From contig NZ_CADFEI010000003.1 of the NCBI RefSeq assembly GCF_902833225.1, positions 248,001 to 312,000 on the forward strand: 64,000 nucleotides of DNA. Direction: 5' to 3'. Below the pieces are notes generated by a model. It was given only the letters and a program-made list of their open reading frames with translations. It had not been told where the DNA came from and searched no databases. This stretch comes from Burkholderia sp. BCC1644 (lineage in GTDB: Bacteria > Pseudomonadota > Gammaproteobacteria > Burkholderiales > Burkholderiaceae). Made by a program: the position numbers and the translations under genes. Of this stretch, positions 34,252 to 42,386 are shown one piece after another (position 1 is the stretch's first letter; the number at the start of each line of letters is the position of its first letter).

Positions 34252-34635
34252 ATGACGACTACATTCGACGAGGCAACAACGGCGGCGATCGCCGCGTTTG
34301 CCCAATTGGATTTCTACACGGCCGTGCAGGCGATGCGCGCCGAGGCCGACTACGACCACGAACGAGACCAGTGGATCTCGCGCTACATCGACGAGCACGG
34401 CGGCGGTGTGGACGATGCAGAATACGACGCCTTGCACGCACGGGCCCAGGCAACCCCGGAATACGCGCAGTTCGTCGATGCGGTTCGCCAGGAAATCCTG
34501 GAATACTTCGGCGTGACCGACGATCAACTGGACTGCATGGTCCTGCTGCGTAATGACGACAGCGATGAGCTTTGGGCGGAAGTCAACCGGCAGCGGAGCG
34601 CGCTGGGAACCGGCGAAGTGCGCGGCGATCTCTGA
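34252..34635 (+). CDS. Acidic hypothetical protein
   Basis: I do not recognise this 127-residue soluble, strongly acidic and mostly helical protein. It contains FAQLDFYTAVQAMRAEADYD near the N-terminus, a long helix DEAEYDALHARAQATPEYAQ-like in the middle, and DDQLDCMVLLRNDDSDELWA near the end with one cysteine. The ATG at 34252 is preferred over one at 34240, both with weak ribosome sites. It lies 194 bp upstream of the flavin monooxygenase, on the same strand, without evident link. Confidence 0.5.
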   Translation: MTTTFDEATTAAIAAFAQLDFYTAVQAMRAEADYDHERDQWISRYIDEHGGGVDDAEYDALHARAQATPEYAQFVDAVRQEILEYFGVTDDQLDCMVLLRNDDSDELWAEVNRQRSALGTGEVRGDL

Positions 34636-34829
34636 CAACTGCTTGCCATGGGGCGTTCCAGTCGTGCCGGGTGCGGGGCTGGAGTCACGTCGGGCTCTCA
34701 GCGGCTGCAACCGATCCGCCAAGAAAGGGCAAGCTTTCGGATCGTCGAAACGCGTGACCATTGTGCTCCGACCCCTGCCCTCGGACGTGCAACGGCTCGA
34801 CAGGCAGCATCGATTCCGCGAGGTAGCCA

Positions 34830-36329
34830 ATGCAGGTATCGGAACACGAAGTTGTCATTGCCGGAGGCGGGCCAACCGGTTTGATGCTGGCTGGCGAACT
34901 GGCGCTCGCTGGCGTCGATGTCGCCATCGTCGAACGCCGCCCCGACCAGACGCTTGCAGGTTCGCGCGCCGGCGGCTTGATTGCCCGGACACTCGAGATT
35001 TTCGATCAACGCGGCATCGTGGATCGCTTCCTCGCTGAAGGACAGAAGGCGCAAGTCACCGGCTTTGCGTCGATCCGCCTGGACATCAGCGATTTTCCGA
35101 CCCGGCACAATTACGTGCTGGGGTTACGGCAAAAACATATCGAGCGCATTCTCGCCGGGTGGGTCGACGAGCTGGCCGTGCCGATCTATCGCGGCTGCGA
35201 CTTGACGGGTTTCGCCCAGGACGACACGGGCGTCACCATCGAACTGTCCAGTCGTCCGTCACTGCGGGCACGCTATCTCCTCGGGTGCGATGGCGGCCGC
35301 AGCCTCGTGCGCAAAGCCGCCGGCATCGAGTTTCCTGGCTGGGACGCAACGACCAGCAGCATTCTCGCCGAGTGCGAGATGACAGAGGAACCGCCACTGG
35401 GCGTCCATCGCACTGCGTTGGGCATTCATGCCTTCGGCCGTGAGGAATACGAAATTCGCGATGGCAAGATCGTCTTTGCCACTGAAGGACCTGTCGGCGT
35501 GATGGTGACTGAAAAAGCGGTCGGCGCGAAGACCGAACCCACGCTGGACGATCTCAAGGAAGCCCTCGTTGCCGCATGCGGAACCGACTACGGCGCGTAT
35601 AACCTGACGTGGATTTCCAGGTTCACCGACATGGCACGGCAAGCAGCGACCTACCGAAAGGGCCGCGTTCTCCTCGCCGGCGATGCTGCACACGTGCATT
35701 CCCCGGTGGGCGGAAAAGGCCTCAACATCGGTGTTCAGGATGCGGTGAATCTGGGTTGGAAACTGGCTCAGGTGGTGAAAGGCACATCACCTGACAGCCT
35801 GCTCGACACGTATCACGCCGAGCAACATCCGGTCGCGGCCCGCGTGCTGCGCACGACGATGGCGCAGGTCGCCCTGCAGCGCACCGACGACAGCACCGAA
35901 GCGTTGCGTGAAATCGCCGCGGAGCTGTTTCGCATGGAGGAACCCCGCAAGCGAACCGCCGCCGAGATGTGCGGACTTGGCGTCCATTACGACCTCGGTA
36001 CCGGGCATCCGCTGCTCGGCCGCCGCATGCCGGACCTCGACCTGATCACGCCTGACGGGCCCGTCCGCGTCTTTGCGCTGCTCCGGCGTGCCCGGCCCGT
36101 GCTGTTGAATCTCGACGAACCCGACAGCATCGACATCACGCGCTGGCTGGATCGCGTCACGTTGGTTCACGCCCGATACGACGGTCCTTGGGAACTGCCT
36201 GCGTTGGGTCAGGTGGCCGCACCGACGGCAGTATTGATCCGCCCCGATGGCTATGTGGCATGGGTGGGGACCCGCACGCAAGACGGTCTTCAGGACGCGA
36301 TGAACACCTGGTTCGGGCCACCCGGCTGA
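34830..36329 (+). CDS. FAD-dependent aromatic monooxygenase, rifampicin monooxygenase (Rox)-like
   Basis: The 499-residue class A flavoprotein hydroxylase has the FAD-binding GGGPTGLMLAGELALAG at residues 10-27 and the DG motif LLGCDGGRSLVRKAAG. The GD motif region is GRVLLAGDAAHVHSPVGGKG, followed by LNIGVQDAVNLGWKLAQV. A C-terminal thioredoxin-like domain ends with PTAVLIRPDGYVAWVG. The overall pattern closely follows rifampicin/tetracenomycin-type monooxygenases as I recall them. It would hydroxylate a phenolic or ansamycin substrate with NAD(P)H and O2. The start follows CGAGGTAGCCA. Its 3' end overlaps the kinase gene. Confidence 0.85.
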   Translation: MQVSEHEVVIAGGGPTGLMLAGELALAGVDVAIVERRPDQTLAGSRAGGLIARTLEIFDQRGIVDRFLAEGQKAQVTGFASIRLDISDFPTRHNYVLGLRQKHIERILAGWVDELAVPIYRGCDLTGFAQDDTGVTIELSSRPSLRARYLLGCDGGRSLVRKAAGIEFPGWDATTSSILAECEMTEEPPLGVHRTALGIHAFGREEYEIRDGKIVFATEGPVGVMVTEKAVGAKTEPTLDDLKEALVAACGTDYGAYNLTWISRFTDMARQAATYRKGRVLLAGDAAHVHSPVGGKGLNIGVQDAVNLGWKLAQVVKGTSPDSLLDTYHAEQHPVAARVLRTTMAQVALQRTDDSTEALREIAAELFRMEEPRKRTAAEMCGLGVHYDLGTGHPLLGRRMPDLDLITPDGPVRVFALLRRARPVLLNLDEPDSIDITRWLDRVTLVHARYDGPWELPALGQVAAPTAVLIRPDGYVAWVGTRTQDGLQDAMNTWFGPPG

Positions 36330-36865
36330 TCACTCACGCCGCCCGCGTCGTCGTAGGTCACGACATTCAGCCCCTCCGCCGCATCCGGCGCGACGAAGTA
36401 CCGCGTGATCTGCTCGAACTCGGCATCCGACGCCTGGAACGGATGTTCCCCTAGCGCATTGCGCGCACGCAGGCGCGCCTTGCACACCGCATCGCTGACA
36501 TCGAGATAATGCAGACGATGGCCGCAGCCGGCGACCTGCGCGATGCGATGCCCCCATGCGCGCGCCGCCACGGTATTGAATGGAAAATCGAGCACCACCG
36601 ACACGCCGGCCTGCAGCATGGCACCAACGTGATCGGCCATCACGTCCTTGATACGTTTTGCACACCTGACATAGTCGTCGATCGACAGGATCTCGCCCGG
36701 ATAGAGGCGAGCAAGCCACGTGTCTTCGCTGATCAGGACGGTCCGCTCCGTGTTCGCCAGCCGTGCGGTCAGCGTCGATTTTCCCGACGCGATCTTGCCG
36801 CACACCATGTGGAGCAACACCGCGTCGTTCGATGACGCCGCTTGAAGTGGATGCTCGATCTGCAT
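36290..36865 (-). CDS. P-loop kinase-like AAA protein
   Basis: The 191-residue protein has the Walker A loop GKIASGKST (about residues 22-30), an aspartate-containing VVLDFPFN Walker B-like strand and a helical lid (CKARLRARNALGEHPF). This is the zeta-toxin/kinase-like AAA_33 group that phosphorylates small molecules or peptides. The start at 36865 is chosen because GGAG lies 9 bp upstream; starts at 36880 and 36898 are in frame. Its 3' 40 bp overlap the convergent monooxygenase. A hairpin-plus-T-run terminator (36896-36920) lies upstream on the same strand. Confidence 0.72.
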   Translation of the reverse strand: MQIEHPLQAASSNDAVLLHMVCGKIASGKSTLTARLANTERTVLISEDTWLARLYPGEILSIDDYVRCAKRIKDVMADHVGAMLQAGVSVVLDFPFNTVAARAWGHRIAQVAGCGHRLHYLDVSDAVCKARLRARNALGEHPFQASDAEFEQITRYFVAPDAAEGLNVVTYDDAGGVSDQPGGPNQVFIAS

Positions 36866-36895
36866 TTCCAGGTACTCCATGAAGAGCCCAGAAAG

Positions 36896-36920
36896 CAAAA
36901 ACCCGCCTTCCGGGCGGGTT
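36896..36920 (-). terminator. Intrinsic terminator, minus strand
   Basis: AACCCGCC and GGCGGGTT form a perfect 8-bp stem with a 5-nt loop (36900-36920). On the minus strand it is followed by a run of T (36899-36896 and the pair before it). It ends transcripts coming from the TetR gene at 37060, or acts as an attenuator for the kinase gene, whose start is only 31-58 bp further. Confidence 0.7.
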
Positions 36921-37059
36921 GTGACGACAATCTTTCAGTCGATGGCTACCCCGCCGGCAAAAGTGCGGCGCAAATAATCGAATGGGCAGGCGATCGGTTC
37001 ATGCGCATCAGAATAACGAACCGTCCGGGCGTGAGCAAGCCGGTGTGATACAGGTTGCT

Positions 37060-37749
37060 TCAGCCGCCCTTCGGAAACACCCCCTTGCTCATCGCATCGA
37101 GCTGCCGCACGATCTCCGCGCGCAGTTCGACCGACACCTCGACGCTGTCGAGCAGCTCCGAGATCCACAACCCGTCGGCGGCGAGCCGGCAGATCATCAG
37201 CGTGGCAGCCTGCTCGAGCGGCACGGGATCGGGCCGCGTCCATTCACGCATCGGCACCGACCATCGCTCGCGCGTGTCCTGCTCGGTAATCATCGACGCG
37301 ACCAGCACGCGCAGCACATCGGTACTCGCGGCCGGATTCGCCGAATCGAGCACCGCATGCAGATAAGCGCGCGCCGCCGCGCCGTCGCCGCTCGGATCCG
37401 CCGCCATCCGCGCGTCCATCTGCGCGCCGAACCGCGCGGTCGCCTGCCCGAACAGCGCATCCAGCAGCCCCTGCTTGTTCGCGAAGTGATACTGCAGCGC
37501 GCCTTTCGTCACGCCGGCGCGCTCGGCCACCGCATCGAGCGTCAACGCGGCCACGCCGTGATGTGTCGCGATTTCCGATGCGGCTGCCAGCAGCTGCGCG
37601 CGCACCTGGTCCGGCGCTTTTTTTCGCCGCACGCCGGCAACGGCTCCGGCCGGCGCCGATGCTCCTTCAGGCGCCCGCGCGCCGGCCGTTCCAGCCGGTT
37701 CAACAGGCGCGGACACGTCGTGCGGCGCGGGTTCGAGGCGTTTTTTCAT
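37060..37749 (-). CDS. TetR-family regulator next to squalene-hopene cyclase
   Basis: The 229-residue protein has a disordered, Ala/Pro-rich N-terminal tail of about 40 residues. The TetR helix-turn-helix follows (LTLDAVAERAGVTKGALQYH, about residues 70-89), with KQGLLDALFGQATARFGAQM in the ligand domain. The start at 37747-37749 is taken; earlier frames would extend into the cyclase promoter. It is divergent from the cyclase gene and an imperfect palindrome lies between, so it probably represses it. The AcrR-like length (without the tail) is typical. Confidence 0.85.
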   Translation of the reverse strand: MKKRLEPAPHDVSAPVEPAGTAGARAPEGASAPAGAVAGVRRKKAPDQVRAQLLAAASEIATHHGVAALTLDAVAERAGVTKGALQYHFANKQGLLDALFGQATARFGAQMDARMAADPSGDGAAARAYLHAVLDSANPAASTDVLRVLVASMITEQDTRERWSVPMREWTRPDPVPLEQAATLMICRLAADGLWISELLDSVEVSVELRAEIVRQLDAMSKGVFPKGG

Positions 37750-37784
37750 GGTGCGGATGGTAGCACCAGGCGTCTCGATATAAA

Positions 37785-37799
37785 CATTCCGGCTGGATG
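37785..37799. promoter_or_regulatory. Imperfect palindrome, TetR operator candidate
   Basis: CATTCCGGCTGGATG, 11 of 14 non-central positions self-complementary, lies immediately before the cyclase start and 36 bp from the TetR start. Confidence 0.4.
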
Positions 37800-37801
37800 G
37801 T

Positions 37802-39838
37802 ATGATCCGCCGCATGAATAAACCTGCCCCCTTCTCCTGGTCCGCGCTCGACACCGCGATCGCCCGTGGACGCGACGCGCTCGTGCGTCTTCAGCAACCC
37901 GACGGCAGCTGGTGTTTCGAACTCGAATCCGATGCGACGATCACCGCGGAATACATCCTGATGATGCATTTCATGGACAAGATCGACGACGATCGCCAGG
38001 AGAAGATGGCGCGTTACCTGCGTGCGAACCAGCGGCTCGACACGCACGGCGCATGGGCGCTGTACGTCGACGGCGAGCCGGACGTGTCGTGCAGCGTGAA
38101 GGCGTATTTCGCGTTGAAAGCGGCAGGCGACAGCGAACAGGCGCCGCACATGATCCGCGCGCGCGACGCCATCCTGAAGCTCGGCGGCGCGGCGCGCGCG
38201 AACGTGTTCACGCGCATCCTGCTCGCGACGTTCGGCCAGGTGCCGTGGCGCGCGGCGCCGTTCATGCCGATCGAATTCGTGCTGTTCCCGAAGTGGGTGC
38301 CGATCTCGATGTACAAGGTCGCGTACTGGGCGCGCACGACCATGGTGCCGCTGCTGGTGCTCTGCTCGCTGAAAGCGCGTGCGCGCAATCCGCGCAACAT
38401 CTCGATCCGCGAGCTGTTCGTCACGCCACCGGACGAGGAACGTCAGTACTTCCCGCCCGCGAGCGGCATGCGCAAGGTGTTCCTCGCGCTCGACCGCACG
38501 GTCCGCCATATCGAGCCGCTGATGCCGAAGGGCTTGCGGCAGCGCGCGATCCGGCATGCGGAAGCGTGGTGCGCGGAACGCATGAACGGCGAGGACGGGC
38601 TCGGCGGCATCTTCCCGCCGATCGTATACAGCTATCAGATGATGCAGGTGCTCGGCTACCCGGACGACCATCCGCTGCGTCGCGATTGCGAAAACGCGCT
38701 GGAGAAACTGCTGGTCACGCGTCCGGACGGCAGCATGTATTGCCAGCCGTGCCTGTCGCCGGTGTGGGACACGGCGTGGAGCACGATGGCGCTCGAACAG
38801 GCGCGCGGCGTCGCGGCGCCGGACGCCGGCGAGCCCGACGGCGCGCTGCGCGAACTCGATGAACGCATCGCACGCGCGTACGACTGGCTGGCCGTGCGTC
38901 AGGTAAACGACCTGCGCGGCGACTGGATCGAGAACGCGCCGGCCGACGTCGAACCGGGCGGCTGGGCGTTCCAGTACGCGAACCCGTACTACCCCGACAT
39001 CGACGACACCGCGGTCGTCACCGCGATGCTCGATCGCCGCGGCCGCACGCATCGCAACGCGGACGGCACGAATCCGCATGCGCCACGCGTCGCGCGCGCG
39101 CTCGACTGGATGCGCGGGCTGCAATCGCGCAACGGCGGCTTCGCTGCATTCGATGCCGACTGCGACCGCATGTACCTGAACGCGATCCCGTTCGCCGATC
39201 ACGGCGCGCTGCTCGATCCGCCGACCGAGGACGTGTCGGGCCGCGTGCTGCTGTGCTTCGGCGTGACGAAACGCGCGGAAGAACGCGCGTCGCTCGCGCG
39301 CTGCATCGACTACGTGAAGCGCACGCAGCAACCCGACGGCAGCTGGTGGGGCCGCTGGGGCACGAACTACATCTACGGCACGTGGAGCGTGCTGGCCGGC
39401 CTCGCGCTCGCCGGCGAGGACAAGTCGCAGCCGTATATCGCACGCGCGATCGACTGGCTGCGTTCAAAACAGCATGCGGATGGCGGCTGGGGCGAGACGA
39501 ACGACAGCTACATCGACCCGAAGCTCGCCGGCACCAATGGCGGCGAGAGCACGTCGAACTTCACCGCGTGGGCGCTGCTCGCGCAGATGGCGTTCGGCGA
39601 CTGCGAATCCGATTCGGTGAAGCGCGGCATCGCGTATCTGCAGTCGGTGCAGCAGGAAGATGGCTTCTGGTGGCACCGCTCGCACAATGCGCCCGGCTTC
39701 CCGCGCATCTTCTACCTGAAGTATCACGGCTATACCGCGTACTTCCCGCTGTGGGCGCTCGCGCGCTATCGGCGGCTGGTCGGCGCGGCGGCGGCAGCCC
39801 CCTCGGCAGTCGAAGCGACCGACACGGCCGTCGCTTGA
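37802..39838 (+). CDS. shc: Squalene-hopene cyclase
   Basis: The 678-residue protein is a class II terpene cyclase. It has the catalytic DIDD (first D at residue 399) in the YPDIDDTAVVTAM context and multiple QW repeats: QQPDGSW near residue 33, GLQSRNGGFAAF, QQPDGSWWGRW and QQEDGFWW. It cyclises squalene to hopene/hopanol at the inner-membrane face, the entry step to hopanoids. An ATG at 37814 is an alternative start with no better ribosome site. No other hopanoid (hpn) gene lies near, so this is probably a second copy. A TetR gene is divergent. Recalled knowledge: B. cenocepacia has two shc genes on different replicons. Confidence 0.9.
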   Translation: MIRRMNKPAPFSWSALDTAIARGRDALVRLQQPDGSWCFELESDATITAEYILMMHFMDKIDDDRQEKMARYLRANQRLDTHGAWALYVDGEPDVSCSVKAYFALKAAGDSEQAPHMIRARDAILKLGGAARANVFTRILLATFGQVPWRAAPFMPIEFVLFPKWVPISMYKVAYWARTTMVPLLVLCSLKARARNPRNISIRELFVTPPDEERQYFPPASGMRKVFLALDRTVRHIEPLMPKGLRQRAIRHAEAWCAERMNGEDGLGGIFPPIVYSYQMMQVLGYPDDHPLRRDCENALEKLLVTRPDGSMYCQPCLSPVWDTAWSTMALEQARGVAAPDAGEPDGALRELDERIARAYDWLAVRQVNDLRGDWIENAPADVEPGGWAFQYANPYYPDIDDTAVVTAMLDRRGRTHRNADGTNPHAPRVARALDWMRGLQSRNGGFAAFDADCDRMYLNAIPFADHGALLDPPTEDVSGRVLLCFGVTKRAEERASLARCIDYVKRTQQPDGSWWGRWGTNYIYGTWSVLAGLALAGEDKSQPYIARAIDWLRSKQHADGGWGETNDSYIDPKLAGTNGGESTSNFTAWALLAQMAFGDCESDSVKRGIAYLQSVQQEDGFWWHRSHNAPGFPRIFYLKYHGYTAYFPLWALARYRRLVGAAAAAPSAVEATDTAVA

Positions 39839-39844
39839 TCGATC

Positions 39845-39877
39845 GCGCGCCGCGGTGCCCGAAGGCACCCGGCGCGC
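39845..39877. terminator. GC-rich hairpin between cyclase and LysR genes
   Basis: GCGCGCCG-C-GGTGCC pairs with GGCACC-C-GGCGCGC around a 4-nt CGAA loop, in the 67-bp gap of convergent genes. There is a mismatch in the stem and no T-run, but it is the most stable-looking hairpin nearby. Confidence 0.5.
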
Positions 39878-39905
39878 TCGCTGTCGCATCCCCCTCCCCG
39901 CCGAA

Positions 39906-40820
39906 TCACCCGGCCCCCTTCTCGCGCATCCTCGCAAACGCATCGCGCAAATCCGCGCAGAACGCGTCGCCGATCATCGACAGCGGCTGCGACGCAGACG
40001 TCACCAGATAGAAGTGATCGGGCACGGCCGGCTCGAACGGCTTGACGGCCACGCGCTGGCCCGCGTACGCGGCCGTCACCGGATCGATCAGCGCGACGCC
40101 CGCACCGTTCGCGACGAACGCGACGATCGTCTGCGACAGCTGCGCCTCGATCGACAGCACCCGCGACACGCCAGCCTCGACGAACACGCGATCGATCGCG
40201 CTGCGCGCCTCGAAACTCGGCGGAAACGAAATGAACGATTCGTCGCGCAGGTCGGCCGGCTGCACGACGCGCTTGCGCGCGAGCCGATGCCCGCGCGGCA
40301 CGATGCAGCACATCGCGCTTTCCGCGAGGCGCTCGCCGCGCACGGCCGGATGCGGCACCGGTTCGGCGATCAACCCGACATCGCACTGCCCCGACGCGAC
40401 CTTGTCGACGACGGTGGATGCACTATGCGCGAGCAGCGTGATGTCGACGCCGGGATGCGCGAGCGAGAACCGCGTGACGAGCTCCGGCAGCAGGTCGAGC
40501 GCGACGGCCGGTGAGCCGGCCACGCGCAGCGTGCCGCGCCGCATCGCGCGGATCTGCTCGGCGGCCTGCGCAACGCGATCGAGCCCGACGAACGCGCGCT
40601 CGACCTCCTCGTAAAGCACGCGCGCCTGCGCAGTAGGCGTGAAGCGCCCCTGCTGCCGCTCGAACAGCACGAAGCCGATCCGGTCCTCGAGATCGGCGAT
40701 CAGCCGGCTCACGGCCGGCTGCGAGATATGGAGATCGCGCGCCGCGCGCGTGACGGTATGGCGCTGCATCACCGCACGGAACGCTTCGATCTGACGAATC
40801 CTCAGCGATGGCGTGGTCAT
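39906..40820 (-). CDS. LysR-family regulator of the oxidase operon
   Basis: The 304-residue protein has an N-terminal helix-turn-helix (TVTRAARDLHISQPAVSRLI, about residues 20-39) and a C-terminal effector domain with the GQCDVGLIAEPVPHPAV segment. The pattern resembles the NocR/OccR/opine-sensing group within LysR, and the adjacent genes are an opine/amino-acid-oxidase-like operon in divergent orientation. An inverted repeat at 40856-40877 lies in the gap. Substrate-induced activation of the operon is inferred. Confidence 0.87.
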   Translation of the reverse strand: MTTPSLRIRQIEAFRAVMQRHTVTRAARDLHISQPAVSRLIADLEDRIGFVLFERQQGRFTPTAQARVLYEEVERAFVGLDRVAQAAEQIRAMRRGTLRVAGSPAVALDLLPELVTRFSLAHPGVDITLLAHSASTVVDKVASGQCDVGLIAEPVPHPAVRGERLAESAMCCIVPRGHRLARKRVVQPADLRDESFISFPPSFEARSAIDRVFVEAGVSRVLSIEAQLSQTIVAFVANGAGVALIDPVTAAYAGQRVAVKPFEPAVPDHFYLVTSASQPLSMIGDAFCADLRDAFARMREKGAG

Positions 40821-40855
40821 AACACTGGATTATGGGTCGTTGATCAAGCTGTATT

Positions 40856-40877
40856 GGACAGTGCATTTTGCCTGTCC
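40856..40877. promoter_or_regulatory. Inverted repeat in the oxidase-operon control region
   Basis: GGACAG-N10-CTGTCC, perfect 6-bp arms extending one base each way, lies in the 149-bp divergent gap between LysR and the FAD oxidase genes; a likely LysR binding site. Confidence 0.5.
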
Positions 40878-40969
40878 GAACATCGGTTCCGCAACGTATG
40901 GAAAGCAAGGAGCCGCGCCGTCATGGGATATAACACGCAACCGCTGTTTCAGCGACACCGGAGCCGTGC

Positions 40970-42094
40970 ATGACCGTGCGCCGCTTCGACGTCGTCGTGG
41001 CCGGCGGCGGCCTCGTCGGCATGGCGATCGCATGGGGTATCGCGCGGCTCGGCAACAGCGTCGCGGTCTGCGACGGCGACGACATCGCGTTTCGCGCGGC
41101 GCGCGGCAATTTCGGGCTCGTGTGGGTGCAGGGCAAAGGCGGCCGTTGCCTGCCGTATGCGCGCTGGTCGCGCGAATCGTCCGAGCGTTGGCATGCGTTC
41201 GCCGCACAGTTGCAGCGCGAAACGGGTGTGAACTGCGGTTTCGAGCGCCCGGGCGGCATCGAGCTGTTCGAGCATCGCGCCGAACTCGACAGCGCAACCG
41301 ACCTGCTCGAATCGCTGCGCCGGCAGGAAGCCGCACTGTCGTACGAAGTGCTCGATCCGGCGGCGCTGCGCCGGCGCATCCCGTCGGCATCGCCATCGCT
41401 GGCCGGCGCGCTGTGGTCGCCGAACGACGGCCACGCGAATCCGCTCTACACGCTGCGCGCCATGCTGCAGGCGTTCCAGCAGTGTGGCGGCACCTATCTG
41501 CCGCGCAGCGACGTGACCGAGATCCGTCCGCGCGCCGGGCGCTTCGAGATCGACACGCGCGCTGCGCGGCTCGAAGCCGGGCGCGTGGTGCTCGCCGCCG
41601 GCCTCGACAATGCACGGCTCGCGCCGATGGTCGACCTGCTCGCGCCGATCTCGCCGTTGCGCGGCCAGATCATGGTCACCGAGCGCCTTGCGCCGTTTCT
41701 CGACTACCCGACGCTCGTCGTCCGGCAAACGCCGGAAGGCTCGGTACTGCTCGGCGACTCGGCCGAGGACGTCGGCTTCGACGACGGACAGACGCGCCCC
41801 GCGATGGTCGACATCGCGCGCCGCGCACGCACCGCGTTCCCGGCGCTCGCGCATGCGCGCGTCGTGCGCGCATGGGGCGCGCTGCGCATCATGACGCCCG
41901 ACGGCCTGCCCGTCTACGAAGCGTCGGCCACGCATCCCGGCGCGTTCCTCGCGATCTGCCACAGCGGCGTGACGCTCGCGGCGACCCACGCCGATCTCGT
42001 CGCGCCATGGATCGCGGGCGGCGCCGCGCCTGCCGACTTGTCCGCCTTTACCACCGCGCGCTTTGCCGCGCCCACGGAAGCCCGGCATGTTTGA
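40970..42094 (+). CDS. FAD-dependent amino-acid/opine oxidase subunit (DAO family)
   Basis: The 374-residue protein has the DAO/glycine-oxidase fold, with FAD-binding VVVAGGGLVGMAIAWGIARL at residues 8-27 and the C-terminal ALRIMTPDGLPVYE near residue 313. It is the substrate-dehydrogenating subunit of a three-component enzyme (order here: DAO-type, small [2Fe-2S], large FAD). Known systems with this composition are D-hydroxyproline dehydrogenase, octopine/nopaline oxidase and the hydrogen cyanide synthase HcnABC. The gene overlaps the next by 8 bp. The substrate class is inferred; HcnABC has the order A-B-C, unlike here. Confidence 0.82.
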   Translation: MTVRRFDVVVAGGGLVGMAIAWGIARLGNSVAVCDGDDIAFRAARGNFGLVWVQGKGGRCLPYARWSRESSERWHAFAAQLQRETGVNCGFERPGGIELFEHRAELDSATDLLESLRRQEAALSYEVLDPAALRRRIPSASPSLAGALWSPNDGHANPLYTLRAMLQAFQQCGGTYLPRSDVTEIRPRAGRFEIDTRAARLEAGRVVLAAGLDNARLAPMVDLLAPISPLRGQIMVTERLAPFLDYPTLVVRQTPEGSVLLGDSAEDVGFDDGQTRPAMVDIARRARTAFPALAHARVVRAWGALRIMTPDGLPVYEASATHPGAFLAICHSGVTLAATHADLVAPWIAGGAAPADLSAFTTARFAAPTEARHV

Positions 42095-42386
42095 ATCCCT
42101 CATTCCCGCCGCCGCGATGTTCGAACGCGTGCGCATCCATATCGACGGCACGCCGCACGACGTGCCCGCGCACTACAACGTTGCGGCCGCGATGCTCGCC
42201 GCCGGTTCGGCCGCGTGCCGCGCGAGCGCCGTGAGCGGTGCGCCGCGCGGCCCGTTCTGCATGATGGGCGTGTGCTTCGACTGTCTCGTCGAGGTCGACG
42301 GCGTGCCCAACGTGCAGGGCTGCATGACGCCCGTCTCCGACGGCATGCAGGTGCGTGCGATGCACGGCAAGGCGAGGCTCGCATGA
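42087..42386 (+). CDS. Small [2Fe-2S] subunit of the oxidase
   Basis: The 99-residue ferredoxin-like protein contains C-x4-C-x2-C-x12-C (FCMMGVCFDC, then a cysteine 13 residues on), the pattern of the HcnA/hydroxyproline-dehydrogenase gamma family. The start at 42087 overlaps the upstream stop by 8 bp. The last codons overlap the next gene (ATGA). It passes electrons between the two FAD subunits. An upstream frame start is less likely because it would sit inside the DAO gene. Confidence 0.83.
   Translation: MFESLIPAAAMFERVRIHIDGTPHDVPAHYNVAAAMLAAGSAACRASAVSGAPRGPFCMMGVCFDCLVEVDGVPNVQGCMTPVSDGMQVRAMHGKARLA

Noticed and set aside
37700..39331. Long antisense frame under the cyclase
   Set aside because: Cyclase motifs (DIDD, QW) are on the plus strand; the antisense product is Arg/His-rich.
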